Both the position numbers and the translations under genes were made by a program. Positions 9,039 through 17,606 of a DNA stretch of 64,000 bases are shown here, one piece after another. The stretch's first letter is position 1, and each line of letters starts with the position of its first letter. The notes under the pieces were generated by a model. The model did no database searches and was not told the origin of the DNA. It saw only the letters and a list, made by a program, of their open reading frames with translations. Origin of the DNA: a bacterium (lineage in GTDB: Bacteria > Zhuqueibacterota > Zhuqueibacteria > Oleimicrobiales > Geothermoviventaceae); the NCBI GenBank assembly GCA_028275345.1, contig JAPWUV010000011.1, positions 57,288-121,287 on the forward strand, read 5' to 3'.

Positions 9039-9920
9039 ATGAGGGTTCCGCTTCTCATCATCCTTGGAGCCATGCTGATGGCTGTGGGCATCCGAGTTCC
9101 CACATTGCCCCGGGCCGTGGGAAGCTGGAAGCTCCTCTCCACGGAGCATTACACCCCGCAGACGCTCTACGACTACATGGACGGGGGCGCGGAGCTGTAT
9201 CTGTCTTACGGCTTCCAGGAACTCACAGTGGGCCGGTACTCGCAGAAGGACCGAGGGGATCTCGTCGCCGAGATCTACCGGATGGACAACTCAGCCAATG
9301 CCTTCGGCATTTTCGCCCACTACCGACAGGGCGATAGCCTCGGCGTAGGTCAGGATTCGGAGCTGACCGATGGATGGCTCCGGTTCTGGAAAGCCGATTA
9401 CTACGTGTCCATCTACGCCGAAGAAACCGATGCGGAGGCCGACTCCGCCATCCGGCATCTCGCTCGAGCCATTGAGCGCCAGATCCCGCGCACTGGCGCC
9501 AGGCCGGAGATACTCGGGCTACTCCCCCAGGAGGGCCTGCTCAGCCGGTCGGTCCGCTATTTTCACGACCACGTGGCCCTGAACCATTACTGTTTTCTCC
9601 ACCGCGAGAACATTCTCGGGCTCAGCCGGGAGACCGAAGGCTGTTTAGCCCGCTATCAGAACGGGGAGGAGAAGGCCGTGCTCGTCCTCATCCGCTTCCG
9701 CACGGCCGAAGCTGCGTCGCAGGCGGTGGACCGCTTCTACGCGGAATATCTCCGATCCGGCGCTCCGGGAAACTGGGCCGAGGTGACTGGCGGGTGGTGG
9801 GGACGCGCGCAGGCGGTGGGCCCGATGCTGCTGATGATCCCGGAGTGCTCGCGGCCTGCGTACGGCGACCCGCTGCTGCAGAAGGTGAAGGCTCTGTGCC
9901 AGAGGGAGGTTGCGCGATGA
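9039..9920 (+). CDS. DUF6599 family exported protein
   Basis: A 293-residue protein with an N-terminal hydrophobic export signal (MRVPLLIILGAMLMAVGI). Family-like landmarks are YDYMDGGAELYLSYGF near residue 43, the DLVAEIYRMDNSANAFGIFAHYR block, and WKADYYVSIYA. Members are exported proteins of unknown function that often sit next to DUF362 genes, as here. The ATG at 9039 has a GGAG eight or so bases upstream and starts the signal; the frame is open from 8865 but that stretch is Arg-rich non-coding-like sequence. The stop overlaps the next start as ATGA (9917-9920). Confidence 0.75.
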   Translation: MRVPLLIILGAMLMAVGIRVPTLPRAVGSWKLLSTEHYTPQTLYDYMDGGAELYLSYGFQELTVGRYSQKDRGDLVAEIYRMDNSANAFGIFAHYRQGDSLGVGQDSELTDGWLRFWKADYYVSIYAEETDAEADSAIRHLARAIERQIPRTGARPEILGLLPQEGLLSRSVRYFHDHVALNHYCFLHRENILGLSRETEGCLARYQNGEEKAVLVLIRFRTAEAASQAVDRFYAEYLRSGAPGNWAEVTGGWWGRAQAVGPMLLMIPECSRPAYGDPLLQKVKALCQREVAR

Positions 9921-10816
9921 AGGACGAAAAGTCCTCTCTGGATCGGCGGCAGTTCTTGAAGCAAGTGGGCCTGTTGGCGGCCGGCTCGTCGCTGGCTCTC
10001 CGCGCGGGTCAATCCAAATCGGAAGACAAACCCAAGCGGGCGCGCGTGGTCCTGGTACGAGACAAACGAGCCGTGGATGACAGCGGCAATCTCCAGGCGG
10101 AGGTGATCCAGCGGATGCTGGATGACGCCGTGCTCGCCTTGACCGGCAAGTCGAAGGTTTCCGAGGCATGGGCCACCCTTGTTTCCCCGGACGATCTCGT
10201 GGGGATCAAGACGAACGTGTGGGCTCACCTGCCCACCCCTCGGGAGGTGGAGGAAGCTCTGGTTCGGCGCATCCGAGAGGTCGGCGTCCCCCAGGACAAG
10301 ATCGCGATCCGAGACCGCGGCGTACATGACGATCCCGCTTTCCGGAAGGCCACGGCTTTGTTCAATGCGCGCCCCCTCCGCACCCACTATTGGGCGGGAA
10401 TCGGCGGATGCCTCAAAAACTACATCCAATTCGTCCCCAAGCCCTACGAATACCACCCGGATGAGTGCGCCGACCTCGGGGCCATCTGGAAGCTGGACCG
10501 CCTCCGGGAAAGAACTCGGCTCAATGTGCTCGTTGCCTTGACCCCGCTCTTTTACGGCCGCGGACCCCATCATTTCGACCGGAAGTTCACCTGGCCCTAT
10601 TGTGGTCTCTTGGTAAGCACGGACCCGGTGGCGGTGGACGCCCTCGGGGCTCGCCTCCTCCAGGCTAAGAGGGTGGCCTTTTTCGGGGAGGACCGTCCAC
10701 TGGACACGACCCCCAAGCACGTGATCCTGGCCGACACACGGCACGGCATCGGCTGCGCCAACACGGAGCAGATCGAACTGATCCGCATCGGCTGGATGCA
10801 GGACTCCCTCATCTGA
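9917..10816 (+). CDS. Tat-exported DUF362 domain protein
   Basis: The 299-residue product opens with a twin-arginine signal (DRRQFLKQVGLLAAGSSLAL, residues 9-28), so it is probably exported folded, perhaps with a cofactor. The body matches DUF362: RVVLVRDKRAV, VGIKTNVWA, a CLKNYIQFVPKPYEY segment, and VSTDPVAVDALGARLLQ near residue 235. DUF362 proteins are poorly characterised; many carry Fe-S clusters, but no ferredoxin motif is visible here. It is coupled to the DUF6599 gene by an ATGA overlap, which argues that the two act together. Confidence 0.8.
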   Translation: MKDEKSSLDRRQFLKQVGLLAAGSSLALRAGQSKSEDKPKRARVVLVRDKRAVDDSGNLQAEVIQRMLDDAVLALTGKSKVSEAWATLVSPDDLVGIKTNVWAHLPTPREVEEALVRRIREVGVPQDKIAIRDRGVHDDPAFRKATALFNARPLRTHYWAGIGGCLKNYIQFVPKPYEYHPDECADLGAIWKLDRLRERTRLNVLVALTPLFYGRGPHHFDRKFTWPYCGLLVSTDPVAVDALGARLLQAKRVAFFGEDRPLDTTPKHVILADTRHGIGCANTEQIELIRIGWMQDSLI

Positions 10817-10871
10817 TGGCTCCTGCCACTACTGCTGGGCGTTGCACGAAGCTCCGGGTGCCACGCGGATC

Positions 10872-11639
10872 ATGGTGACGTTCACCGTCCTCGGATCTGG
10901 AAGCTGCGTTCCGAGCTACCGCCGCTCCGCAGCGGCCTACCACGTCCGTTGGTCGGACGGCTCCCTGCTCATGGACCTCGGACCGGGAGCCTTGCGCCGG
11001 GCCACGGAAGCGGGGATCGACTGGTCGAGCGCCGACGCCGTGCTGCTCACCCACTTCCACATGGATCATTTCGCCGATCTCCTCCCCTACCTCTTCGCTT
11101 TGAAGAACACTCCGGGGCTGGGTCGCAGCCGGGAACTTGTGCTCTTCGGCCCGGTTGGAGTAGTTGACGTGATGACGGGCCTTGCAGGACTTTTCGGAAG
11201 TTGGGTGCGAATGCCCGGGATTCCCCTGCGCATCATGGAGTACGGAGACGGACCCGTCGAAATCGGACGCTGCCGGGTGGAGCCAATGCCGGTGCGACAC
11301 AGCAGAGGTGCGCTGGGCTTCCGCCTCGAGGTCGGCAAGGTGGCGATCGCCTACAGTGGCGATACGGGCCCATGCGACGAGTTGATTCATCTCTGTCGTG
11401 AAGCCGACCTGGCCGTGCTTGAGTGCGCCGCTACCGAAGAAGTATTGGCCAACCACCTGACTCCTGAGGAAGCTGGGCGCATCGCAAATGAGGCCGGAGT
11501 CCGAACCTTGCTGCTCAGCCACTTCTACCCGTCCGCCCGGCCGGACGATGTCCTCGCCCGATGCCGCAAGACCTACTACGGCACTATCCTGCTCGCAGAG
11601 GACCTGCAGCAAATCGTCCTCGCCGAACCCCCGAAATAG
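10872..11639 (+). CDS. MBL-fold metallo-hydrolase, RNase Z-like
   Basis: A 255-residue zinc-dependent hydrolase with the beta-lactamase fold. It starts with VTFTVLGSGSCVPS and carries HFHMDHFADLLP (the HxHxDH metal motif, about residues 63-68), AIAYSGDTGPC (motif with the bridging Asp) and LLLSHFYP (third His). The layout resembles RNase Z and arylsulfatase-type members; which substrate it cleaves cannot be told. The ATG at 10872 was preferred to a TTG at 10842. It is the third gene of the rightward envelope run and is followed by tonB after 17 bases. Confidence 0.88.
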   Translation: MVTFTVLGSGSCVPSYRRSAAAYHVRWSDGSLLMDLGPGALRRATEAGIDWSSADAVLLTHFHMDHFADLLPYLFALKNTPGLGRSRELVLFGPVGVVDVMTGLAGLFGSWVRMPGIPLRIMEYGDGPVEIGRCRVEPMPVRHSRGALGFRLEVGKVAIAYSGDTGPCDELIHLCREADLAVLECAATEEVLANHLTPEEAGRIANEAGVRTLLLSHFYPSARPDDVLARCRKTYYGTILLAEDLQQIVLAEPPK

Positions 11640-11656
11640 CCTGACCGGGAAGGACA

Positions 11657-12592
11657 GTGACGGCAAATCCTCCTCACATCTCTCCCGCCCTTTCCCCCGT
11701 CCTGATCGGCCACCGGGCTGAGTCAAGGCGGCTGCGCGCGATCAGCTTCGGGGGCTCAATCCTGCTGCACCTGATCGTCATCATGGCTCTCGGTCTGTGG
11801 AGCTCGCACCGCTCTGCCCTCACGGTGCAGCCCGATCAGCAGGTGGAAAAGCTGCGGACATTTCGGCTGGTGGAAACTCCGGAAAGGGCTCGCACCTCAA
11901 CCCCGCCGGAGAAAGTGGACGCGGTTTCCGACAAGAACGCTCGGGCGCAAAACCCCACGTCGCCGGAGAATCTGCCCGAGGGCGAAGCCTATGCTCCGTT
12001 CCCTTTCCCGGTCCCGGGGGAAGGCGGCTTTGTGGGGTCGGGGACGGGAGAAGTTACCCGTCCGGCACAGGAGCAGCGGGGAAGTCAGGGCCAAGGGGAA
12101 CGCTCAGCTGAGATCGCGCCTAGCCCCGGCCAGGCGGCCCAGGGAGCGGGCCTGGAACGCTTCCAAATGAGGCCCAAATTCAGCATCGGAGCTCTGGGCG
12201 AACCACTGGAAGCCCCGTCTCGGCCAAAGGCCGGTGGGGGACAACAGGAGGAACGCTCCCGCTTCATCGGGCCCTTCTCCCTCAACACCTACGCGTGGGA
12301 CTTCGCCCCGTACGTCCTCCACATGAAACGCCGCCTCGAGGAGAACCTCTACCCGCCTCCGGCTTTCACCCGCATGGGCTTGATCAGCGGAAACGTAGTG
12401 CTGCACTTCAAGGTGATGCCCGACGGACACGTGGAGGACCTGGAGGTCGAGGAATACGATTGTCATCCTTCGCTAGTTGAATGCAGCCTGATGGCGGTGA
12501 GGAATTCCTCCCCCTTCCGCCCTCTTCCGAAGGATTTCCCCGAACCCTATCTTGAGCTCCGTTGGAAGTTCATGTACATCGTGTATCGTTAG
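11657..12592 (+). CDS. TonB-family energy transducer
   Basis: A 311-residue periplasm-spanning protein that would pass proton-motive energy from ExbB/ExbD to an outer-membrane transporter. It has one N-terminal membrane anchor (about residues 30-49, with the SxxxH pattern in GSILLHL), a long linker rich in Pro, Gly, Ser, Gln and Glu (70-210), and a C-terminal TonB-like domain with YPPPAFTRMGLISGNVVLHF and PDGHVEDLEV. The GTG start at 11657 has an AAGGA just upstream. exbB and exbD follow directly. No TonB-dependent receptor is encoded in this window, so the cargo is unknown. Confidence 0.87.
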   Translation: MTANPPHISPALSPVLIGHRAESRRLRAISFGGSILLHLIVIMALGLWSSHRSALTVQPDQQVEKLRTFRLVETPERARTSTPPEKVDAVSDKNARAQNPTSPENLPEGEAYAPFPFPVPGEGGFVGSGTGEVTRPAQEQRGSQGQGERSAEIAPSPGQAAQGAGLERFQMRPKFSIGALGEPLEAPSRPKAGGGQQEERSRFIGPFSLNTYAWDFAPYVLHMKRRLEENLYPPPAFTRMGLISGNVVLHFKVMPDGHVEDLEVEEYDCHPSLVECSLMAVRNSSPFRPLPKDFPEPYLELRWKFMYIVYR

Positions 12593-12610
12593 CCCGGGTA
12601 GGTCGGATCG

Positions 12611-13255
12611 ATGACCGCGATCTGGAAGGAACTGGTGAAGGGCGGGATCACGATGATCCCGCTGGCAATTTTCTCCGTGATCGGAGTGGCGGTGTTCCTG
12701 GAAAAGCTCATCACGCTCCGACGGAAAGCGGTGCTCACTCCCGAACTCGTCCAGCTGATCGAGAACTTGCACAGCGAGGAGGAATGCCAAGAGCTGCTCC
12801 GTCTCTGCGAGAAGAAGCCGGGGCCCTTGGCCCGGATCGTCGCTCTGACCGTCGCCAGTCGGCATCTTCCCAAGGAGGAGATCGAAGACTTGATCGAGGA
12901 GCAGGGCCGTCAAGAAGGCCGCCTTCTGGAGCGGGGTCTGGTGGTGCTGGAGACTGTGGCGGCGGTCTCGCCTCTTCTCGGCCTCCTCGGCACCGTGTTC
13001 GGGATCATCAAGGTCTTCAATGTGATCTCCGTCCAGGGTGTTGGGCAAGCCGCTTCCTTTTCGGCGGGTATCAGTGAAGCGCTCATCACGACGGCGTTCG
13101 GCTTGTCAATCGGAATCCCTGCGCTTGTGGCCTACAACGCCTTTTCCAGCCGCGCCGAGGGGTTGATCCTGGACATGGAGAAGTACTCCGTCCTGCTTCT
13201 ACGCCGACTCAAAGCACTTGAGAAGGGCGAGACCAGTGGTGCGCTTCCTGAGTAG
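12611..13255 (+). CDS. exbB: ExbB/TolQ/MotA-family proton channel subunit
   Basis: A 214-residue inner-membrane protein with three hydrophobic helices: about residues 10-30, 108-130 (VAAVSPLLGLLGTVFGII) and 150-180 (GISEALITTAFGLSIGIPALVAYN). The GLLGTVFG and TAFGLxxxIPA motifs are hallmarks of the ExbB/TolQ family, which forms the pentameric channel that powers TonB or Tol. It sits between tonB and exbD, and exbD begins inside its 3' end. ExbB is favoured over TolQ because of the neighbouring TonB. Confidence 0.93.
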   Translation: MTAIWKELVKGGITMIPLAIFSVIGVAVFLEKLITLRRKAVLTPELVQLIENLHSEEECQELLRLCEKKPGPLARIVALTVASRHLPKEEIEDLIEEQGRQEGRLLERGLVVLETVAAVSPLLGLLGTVFGIIKVFNVISVQGVGQAASFSAGISEALITTAFGLSIGIPALVAYNAFSSRAEGLILDMEKYSVLLLRRLKALEKGETSGALPE

Positions 13256-13649
13256 ACGCCGCCGTCGCGTGGTGATCAACATCACCTCGTTGATCGACGT
13301 CCTCTTCCTCTTGCTCATCTTCTTTGTGATCTCCACCACCTTCCGGGAGCAACCGGGGATGAACCTCGAGCTTCCGGACGCAAAACACGCCGGCGTCGAG
13401 CGCGCGGACCAGCTGGTGGTGGAGGTGACGCCCGACCGGCGCATCTTCCTGGGTCGGGAAGAGCTTCCCCAGGATAGCCTGGAAAGTCGCCTTCGAGCCC
13501 AGGTGCCCTCCTTGGCCGAAAAGAAGCTTCTCCTCCGGGCCGACGAAAACGTGCCCCACGGCCTTGTGGTGCGCATCATGGACGCAGCCAAGGGGGCAGG
13601 ACTGGAAACGATCGTCGTGGCCACACGGATCAAACGACCGGGAGAGTAG
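13236..13649 (+). CDS. exbD: ExbD/TolR-family stator subunit
   Basis: A 137-residue protein with a basic N-terminus (SRRRRR), a single membrane helix, and a periplasmic alpha/beta domain. The proton-carrying Asp is seen in NITSLIDVLFLLLIFF. Positions 13236 and 13239 are consecutive GTG codons; an AAGGGCGAG Shine-Dalgarno lies about eight bases before the first, and both fall inside the end of exbB (20-base overlap), so coupling is likely. The longer frame to a TTG at 13218 was not chosen because its ribosome site is worse. Confidence 0.92.
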   Translation: MVRFLSRRRRRVVINITSLIDVLFLLLIFFVISTTFREQPGMNLELPDAKHAGVERADQLVVEVTPDRRIFLGREELPQDSLESRLRAQVPSLAEKKLLLRADENVPHGLVVRIMDAAKGAGLETIVVATRIKRPGE

Positions 13650-13693
13650 TGCGGTCAAGCTGAGGCTGGGATAGCGGGAGCGGAACAGAAAGC

Positions 13694-14515
13694 ATGGCTT
13701 ACCGAAGACGAGCAACTGCTGGCAACCGAGGAAATGCCGAGCCCGTCAAGTCAGGGGGCTCAAGCTCGAGGGGAGCGGCGGAGCACCAGCTCGTCCTGGC
13801 GGATCGGACGGTCTCATTCCGTTTGAAGCGGGGCTCTTCTCGGGGGATTTGGCTTTCGATCCGCGGAGACGAAGGCTTGATCGTCGCTGCAGGACCCCGC
13901 GCGAGCATGACGGACATTGAGACCGTTCTGCGTCGTCATGCACGCTGGCTTGAAAAGCGGCTCCGGGAGTACGAACGCGCCAGGCGACAATTGCTCGCCG
14001 ACGACGGCACTCCGCGCACGCTGTATCGGGGGCAGTGGATCCCCATCCACCTTGCGAGCCAGACGAACACGTGCCGCCTCGAGAGGGGAACCCTCCAAGT
14101 GCCCATCCAGGGTGATCCCCGAAGTCTGTTGCGCGATTGGTACCGAAGCCAGGCGCGAAAGGAGCTCGGCGCGATGAGCTCGCTCCTTGCGGCGGAGATG
14201 GGCGTTCGCTACCAGCGACTGCAAATCCGCTTGCAACGGACGCGGTGGGGAAGCTACTCCGTCCGGGGTACCCTCTCCCTCAACTGGAGGCTCCTCATGG
14301 CTCCGCCAGAGGTCTCCCGATATGTCGTCGTGCATGAACTGGCCCATGCCCGGCACATGAATCACTCGTCGAGCTTCTGGCGTACGGTGCAGCGATTCTG
14401 CCCGGAATATCGGCAGCACATCGATTGGCTGCGGGAAAATCGACTGCTTCTCGAAGCCCTTTCCTCCTTCTCCCACCTGACCTCGGGATCGCGCAAGGAT
14501 TCGGCCCCGCGGTAG
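13694..14515 (+). CDS. YgjP/DUF45-type zinc metallopeptidase-like protein
   Basis: A 273-residue protein of the YgjP (formerly DUF45) family, related to SprT/M48 gluzincins. The zinc motif HELAHARHMNHSSSFW (near residue 214) supplies two His and the catalytic Glu. Upstream are the family's RTRWGSYSVRGTLSLNW segment and VSRYVVVHELAH. E. coli YgjP has been reported to hydrolyse UTP in vitro; the cellular role is unclear. It ends the rightward run and faces the L,D-transpeptidase cluster across a hairpin-rich gap. Confidence 0.88.
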   Translation: MAYRRRATAGNRGNAEPVKSGGSSSRGAAEHQLVLADRTVSFRLKRGSSRGIWLSIRGDEGLIVAAGPRASMTDIETVLRRHARWLEKRLREYERARRQLLADDGTPRTLYRGQWIPIHLASQTNTCRLERGTLQVPIQGDPRSLLRDWYRSQARKELGAMSSLLAAEMGVRYQRLQIRLQRTRWGSYSVRGTLSLNWRLLMAPPEVSRYVVVHELAHARHMNHSSSFWRTVQRFCPEYRQHIDWLRENRLLLEALSSFSHLTSGSRKDSAPR

Positions 14516-14529
14516 GGCTTCCGTCCGGA

Positions 14530-14711
14530 CGGGTCAGCTGGGACAAGAACCATCGCGGAGCCGGGAACGGACCGGCCTCCCTCCCCCGGCATGCACACTC
14601 GTGGCAGGGAGGCCGTCCGAACCCAGCTGACCTCACGGCCTCACAAGCGCTCACCCGCCGATCCTGCCATTCACGGCAGGCCGGTTACGGGCAAGCTGGC
14701 CAGCGCTTGCC
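14530..14711. repeat. cluster of inverted repeats in a convergent intergenic gap
   Basis: Several perfect or near-perfect hairpins occur in under 200 bases. An outer 11-bp stem joins 14532-14542 and 14622-14632 (GGTCAGCTGGG with its complement). Nested inside it is a 9-bp stem, 14574-14582 with 14606-14614, extended four more pairs past one bulged base. CCTGCC/GGCAGG pairs 14663-14668 with 14675-14680. GGCAAGC/GCTTGCC pairs 14690-14696 with 14705-14711. No T-run follows any of them. The position between converging genes suggests transcription termination or a structured 3' end. Confidence 0.55.
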
Positions 14712-14755
14712 GTCTTGGGCCGAGGCGGCAGCTCCCGGTGCGGCAACTCCAACCT

Positions 14756-15538
14756 TCAGAGGACCCCCCTCGGAGGAAGCAAGGTAAGTTGGGCATGGAC
14801 GGGGATCGCCCGGTAGACTGCCTTGGCATCCGCACCGGAAAGTTCGATGTAGACGTGCAAAGCCGGCTCGTGCCTACCGAGGAGCTTGTTCGAAAACTGC
14901 TCCCAAAGGACTCGCAGCCCCCGCAGACTTTCGTGGTACAATTTGCGCGTCCAGTTAGTCACTCCTTCGGGACTGCTCTCCGCCACGGTGAGACTGAGCC
15001 CCCGGTCGAAAACGAGCGTGTAGTACACCAGCCCCTTCTCCACGGGGATGTCATCGTCCCGGCGCTCCATCGCCTCGATCGTGTCAGCCGGAGCAATGAC
15101 CACACGGATGGGCTTCTTGCGGATCGTGCTTTGCGTCTCGCGGAGCACAAAGGGGTCCCGGATCCACTCGACCCAATTGGGCACGCTGCCGTTGATCTCG
15201 AGGGCTTTGAGGGAACACGCTCGCACCTGCACCCCCTTGATCTCGAGGAAGAGCAACGAATCTCGAAGGTCCAGCGACAAACACACGGAATCTGAGCTCG
15301 ACATCCGGAGCCGGTTTTGTAGGTAGGCGAGCTCGAGTTTCAGCCGGTCGCGCTCGAGGGCAAGCTGCTCGACCTTCACCTCATCCGGCGCTGCACTTCC
15401 GGCCCAACGCAAGCGCGCCAGCCATGCCTTGATGGACGGCGCGACCACCGCTGAAAAAAGGACGAATCCCACTGGGACCGAGAACCCCAGAAGGAAAAAG
15501 AGCCACCGCCGAGGAGATTTGACGTTCTCGTGATTCAT
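14756..15538 (-). CDS. membrane-anchored coiled-coil protein, probable inactive L,D-transpeptidase paralogue
   Basis: A 260-residue protein with one membrane helix (about residues 12-35), then a coiled coil (KVEQLALERDRLKLELAYLQNRL), then a soluble domain. The architecture copies the upstream L,D-transpeptidase: anchor, coiled coil, a strand pair (LSLDLRDSLLFLEIKGVQV against YIVIDTSGNRIYVRRGKA), and the C-terminal pattern DAKAVYRAIPVHAQLTLL against DLEYIYKTVPLGAKIYIY. The YkuD catalytic His and HGC motifs are absent, so I read it as a pseudoenzyme; this is inference from by-eye alignment. Start at 15538, 10 bases after the transpeptidase stop. Confidence 0.65.
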   Translation of the reverse strand: MNHENVKSPRRWLFFLLGFSVPVGFVLFSAVVAPSIKAWLARLRWAGSAAPDEVKVEQLALERDRLKLELAYLQNRLRMSSSDSVCLSLDLRDSLLFLEIKGVQVRACSLKALEINGSVPNWVEWIRDPFVLRETQSTIRKKPIRVVIAPADTIEAMERRDDDIPVEKGLVYYTLVFDRGLSLTVAESSPEGVTNWTRKLYHESLRGLRVLWEQFSNKLLGRHEPALHVYIELSGADAKAVYRAIPVHAQLTLLPPRGVL

Positions 15539-15548
15539 TCCCGCCGAC

Positions 15549-16280
15549 TCAATAGATGTAGATCTTGGCGCCCAGCGGCACCGTTTTGTAGATGTACTCC
15601 AGGTCTTCATCTCCGACGCGCACGCATCCGTGGGTCACGGGCATCCCCATGAGCCGCTTGTACAACGTCCCGTGGATGAGATAGCCATTGCCGAAGGCCA
15701 GCGCGTATTCGCCCAAAACCCCGTACTCGTATCTTTCGGGCGCGTGCTTCGGAGGAATCGGAAGCCCTTCCTCCACGAACGCCCAATCTGGCTTCACCCA
15801 TACTGGCGCCACCTTCTTGGCGAGGACGCGAAATTGGCCTCGCGGAGTGAAGAAGATCCACTCCATCCCATCCCGAGTCTTCAAGTTGATGTAGCTTCCC
15901 GTGGAGCAGATGGCCTCCCGAAGCGTCGCCTTCCCTCGCCTGACGTAAATCCGGTTCCCGGAGGTATCGATCACGATGTACGGCTCCTCCGGGATCTTCT
16001 GCTCCAGACGCTTCGAAACCTGGGAGATCTGCCGTTTGAGCTGCGCAATCTCCTTCGACAGGTCGGACCTCTCCCTGGCCTCCGCCAGGACGGAGGTTCG
16101 CGTCCAGCCCGAAAAGAGCCTGGCCCGTAGCGGGCGCGCAAAGACCAAAGTAACGACGCACGCTAGCAAGCCCACGAATAGCCCGGCGGCAAACCAGCGC
16201 CAGGGCTTCGGTGCGGGCTGAGGCGATGGCCCTTGGCCAACCAGATCGCCTGAAGGGCTGAAGGTATCCTGTTCGATCAT
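15549..16280 (-). CDS. membrane-anchored L,D-transpeptidase (YkuD family)
   Basis: A 243-residue cross-linking enzyme that would act on peptidoglycan stem peptides in the periplasm, making 3-3 cross-links or attaching proteins to the wall. It has a cytoplasmic tail, a membrane helix (29-48), a coiled coil (65-95, SKEIAQLKRQISQVSKRL) and a YkuD domain. The catalytic pattern is complete: His203-Gly204, then His217-Gly218-Cys219 with Arg221. Cys219 is the nucleophile. It lies 21 bases after the first L,D-transpeptidase and just before its inactive-looking paralogue, forming a three-gene unit. Confidence 0.9.
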   Translation of the reverse strand: MIEQDTFSPSGDLVGQGPSPQPAPKPWRWFAAGLFVGLLACVVTLVFARPLRARLFSGWTRTSVLAEARERSDLSKEIAQLKRQISQVSKRLEQKIPEEPYIVIDTSGNRIYVRRGKATLREAICSTGSYINLKTRDGMEWIFFTPRGQFRVLAKKVAPVWVKPDWAFVEEGLPIPPKHAPERYEYGVLGEYALAFGNGYLIHGTLYKRLMGMPVTHGCVRVGDEDLEYIYKTVPLGAKIYIY

Positions 16281-16301
16281 AACCGCTGCTATCCCTCGAC
16301 A

Positions 16302-17438
16302 CTACTTAAGTAGGGACTCCGATATCCTACCCACAATCGTCACCGGAGTTCCCACGGTGGCGACTCGATACACTGCGTCCATGTCCTTGTTGCTGAGGGC
16401 GATGCATCCGTTCGTCCAGTCCCAGGCCTTTCCACCCTCGCCGTGGATCTCGATCAGGCCGCCGGCAGACGCTTTCGGGTAAAGCTCACCCCTCTTCTTG
16501 GCTTGGTTGATCCTGGCCAGATCCTCCTCGTTCGGGTAGTTGATCACCAAAGCCCGGTAATACTTCGTCTGTTTGCCTTCTTTCTTCTTGGTCACGCGAT
16601 ATCGGCCCTCCGGGGTCACATTGTCGCCGCGCGTCAACTTCTGCCCCAGCCAGCGCATGCCCAGGTCAACGGGGTAGGAGGCCACTTTCTGCTGCCCTTT
16701 GAAAACGTAGAGCGTGTGAGCCATCTTGTCCACCAGGATGGCGTAGCTATTGTCCCGGGCCGCATCCTGAAGGGTCTCTTTGACCCAACGATCCCACAAG
16801 GGCTGATTTTTGAAGTAGGCGTCCAGCTCCTCCGCCACGTTTTGAGCAGCTTTTCCGGCGTCCTCGGCGGCCCGTTTCGCCTTCTGCACTGCGGTGAGAT
16901 AGTCTCCGCGCCGGAAAGCGGCCTCCGCCTCTTCCGCCAGGAGCTCAGCTTGCGCCAACTGGTGGCGGTAGTAGTGGTTTACAGGCAAGTCTCCCACCTT
17001 CTCCCGGAAACTCCCGGAAGCCTCCCGGGCTCGCCCGAGCAACAGATCTGCCTCCGCTCGCATGGCTTCCTTGCGCCGAAGACTGATCTGATAGGCAGAA
17101 TCCGCCTCCGCAGCGGCAAGGCGAGCAGCGCTTCTCACCGACTCGTAGGAACGAGCGAGAATGAAACGCTGGTTTTCCGCCGCCAGGAGCTCCCGGGCCT
17201 TGGTCAGGTTGTCGCAGGCCAGTTGATACCAGGTTGGGGCGTAGCGTTCGGCCTCGGCATCGCGAGCGCGAGCGACCGCCTTCGCCGCAGTGCGCAACTC
17301 CTCAATTGGAGGCTTGGGAGCCACCACAGCAGTGATCACGAGGAGGACAACGGCGGAGGCAGCCAACCCCACCGCGGACCACAGGAGGAAAGGCGCCCTA
17401 TTCCCCTTGGGTGGATTGCGTTTGATCTTGCGTTTCAT
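16302..17438 (-). CDS. L,D-transpeptidase with DUF4398-like helical domain
   Basis: A 378-residue protein: basic tail, membrane helix (about 17-40), a long helical region (45-210) and a C-terminal YkuD domain (about 230-370). The nucleophile is Cys345 in WTNGCIALSN, with the upstream His332 in IEIHGEGG. The helical region matches the neighbouring lipoprotein at EAERYAP against EAHRYAP, FILARSYESVRSA against FALFRSYKKAQRM, and GDYLTAVQKAKRA against GDYLTARDKAQAS. The enzyme therefore carries its own copy of the lipoprotein's domain. Likely role: peptidoglycan cross-linking or lipoprotein attachment in the periplasm (inference). Confidence 0.88.
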   Translation of the reverse strand: MKRKIKRNPPKGNRAPFLLWSAVGLAASAVVLLVITAVVAPKPPIEELRTAAKAVARARDAEAERYAPTWYQLACDNLTKARELLAAENQRFILARSYESVRSAARLAAAEADSAYQISLRRKEAMRAEADLLLGRAREASGSFREKVGDLPVNHYYRHQLAQAELLAEEAEAAFRRGDYLTAVQKAKRAAEDAGKAAQNVAEELDAYFKNQPLWDRWVKETLQDAARDNSYAILVDKMAHTLYVFKGQQKVASYPVDLGMRWLGQKLTRGDNVTPEGRYRVTKKKEGKQTKYYRALVINYPNEEDLARINQAKKRGELYPKASAGGLIEIHGEGGKAWDWTNGCIALSNKDMDAVYRVATVGTPVTIVGRISESLLK

Positions 17439-17511
17439 GGCCGGTTCTCAAATCCGGATCCGTCGGTACGGGAACGAGTTCTGGACCTTGCCAACAACGG
17501 GGCTCTCGGGG

Positions 17512-17568
17512 TAAAAAAGAGCCCTGTCCCGAGGGAGAACAGCTTGGAAAGCCTCAGCGGACAGGGCT
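17512..17568 (-). terminator. Rho-independent terminator after the DUF4398-like lipoprotein
   Basis: Read on the minus strand, AGCCCTGTCC (17568-17559) pairs perfectly with GGACAGGGCT (17529-17520) around a 29-base loop, followed at once by CTTTTTT (17519-17513). It starts 38 bases beyond the lipoprotein stop and lies before the first L,D-transpeptidase, so it would separate, or partly uncouple, their expression. Confidence 0.7.
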
Positions 17569-17606
17569 TCACAGGGTGCTACCGGCCCCAGATCCGAAGG
17601 GATCGG

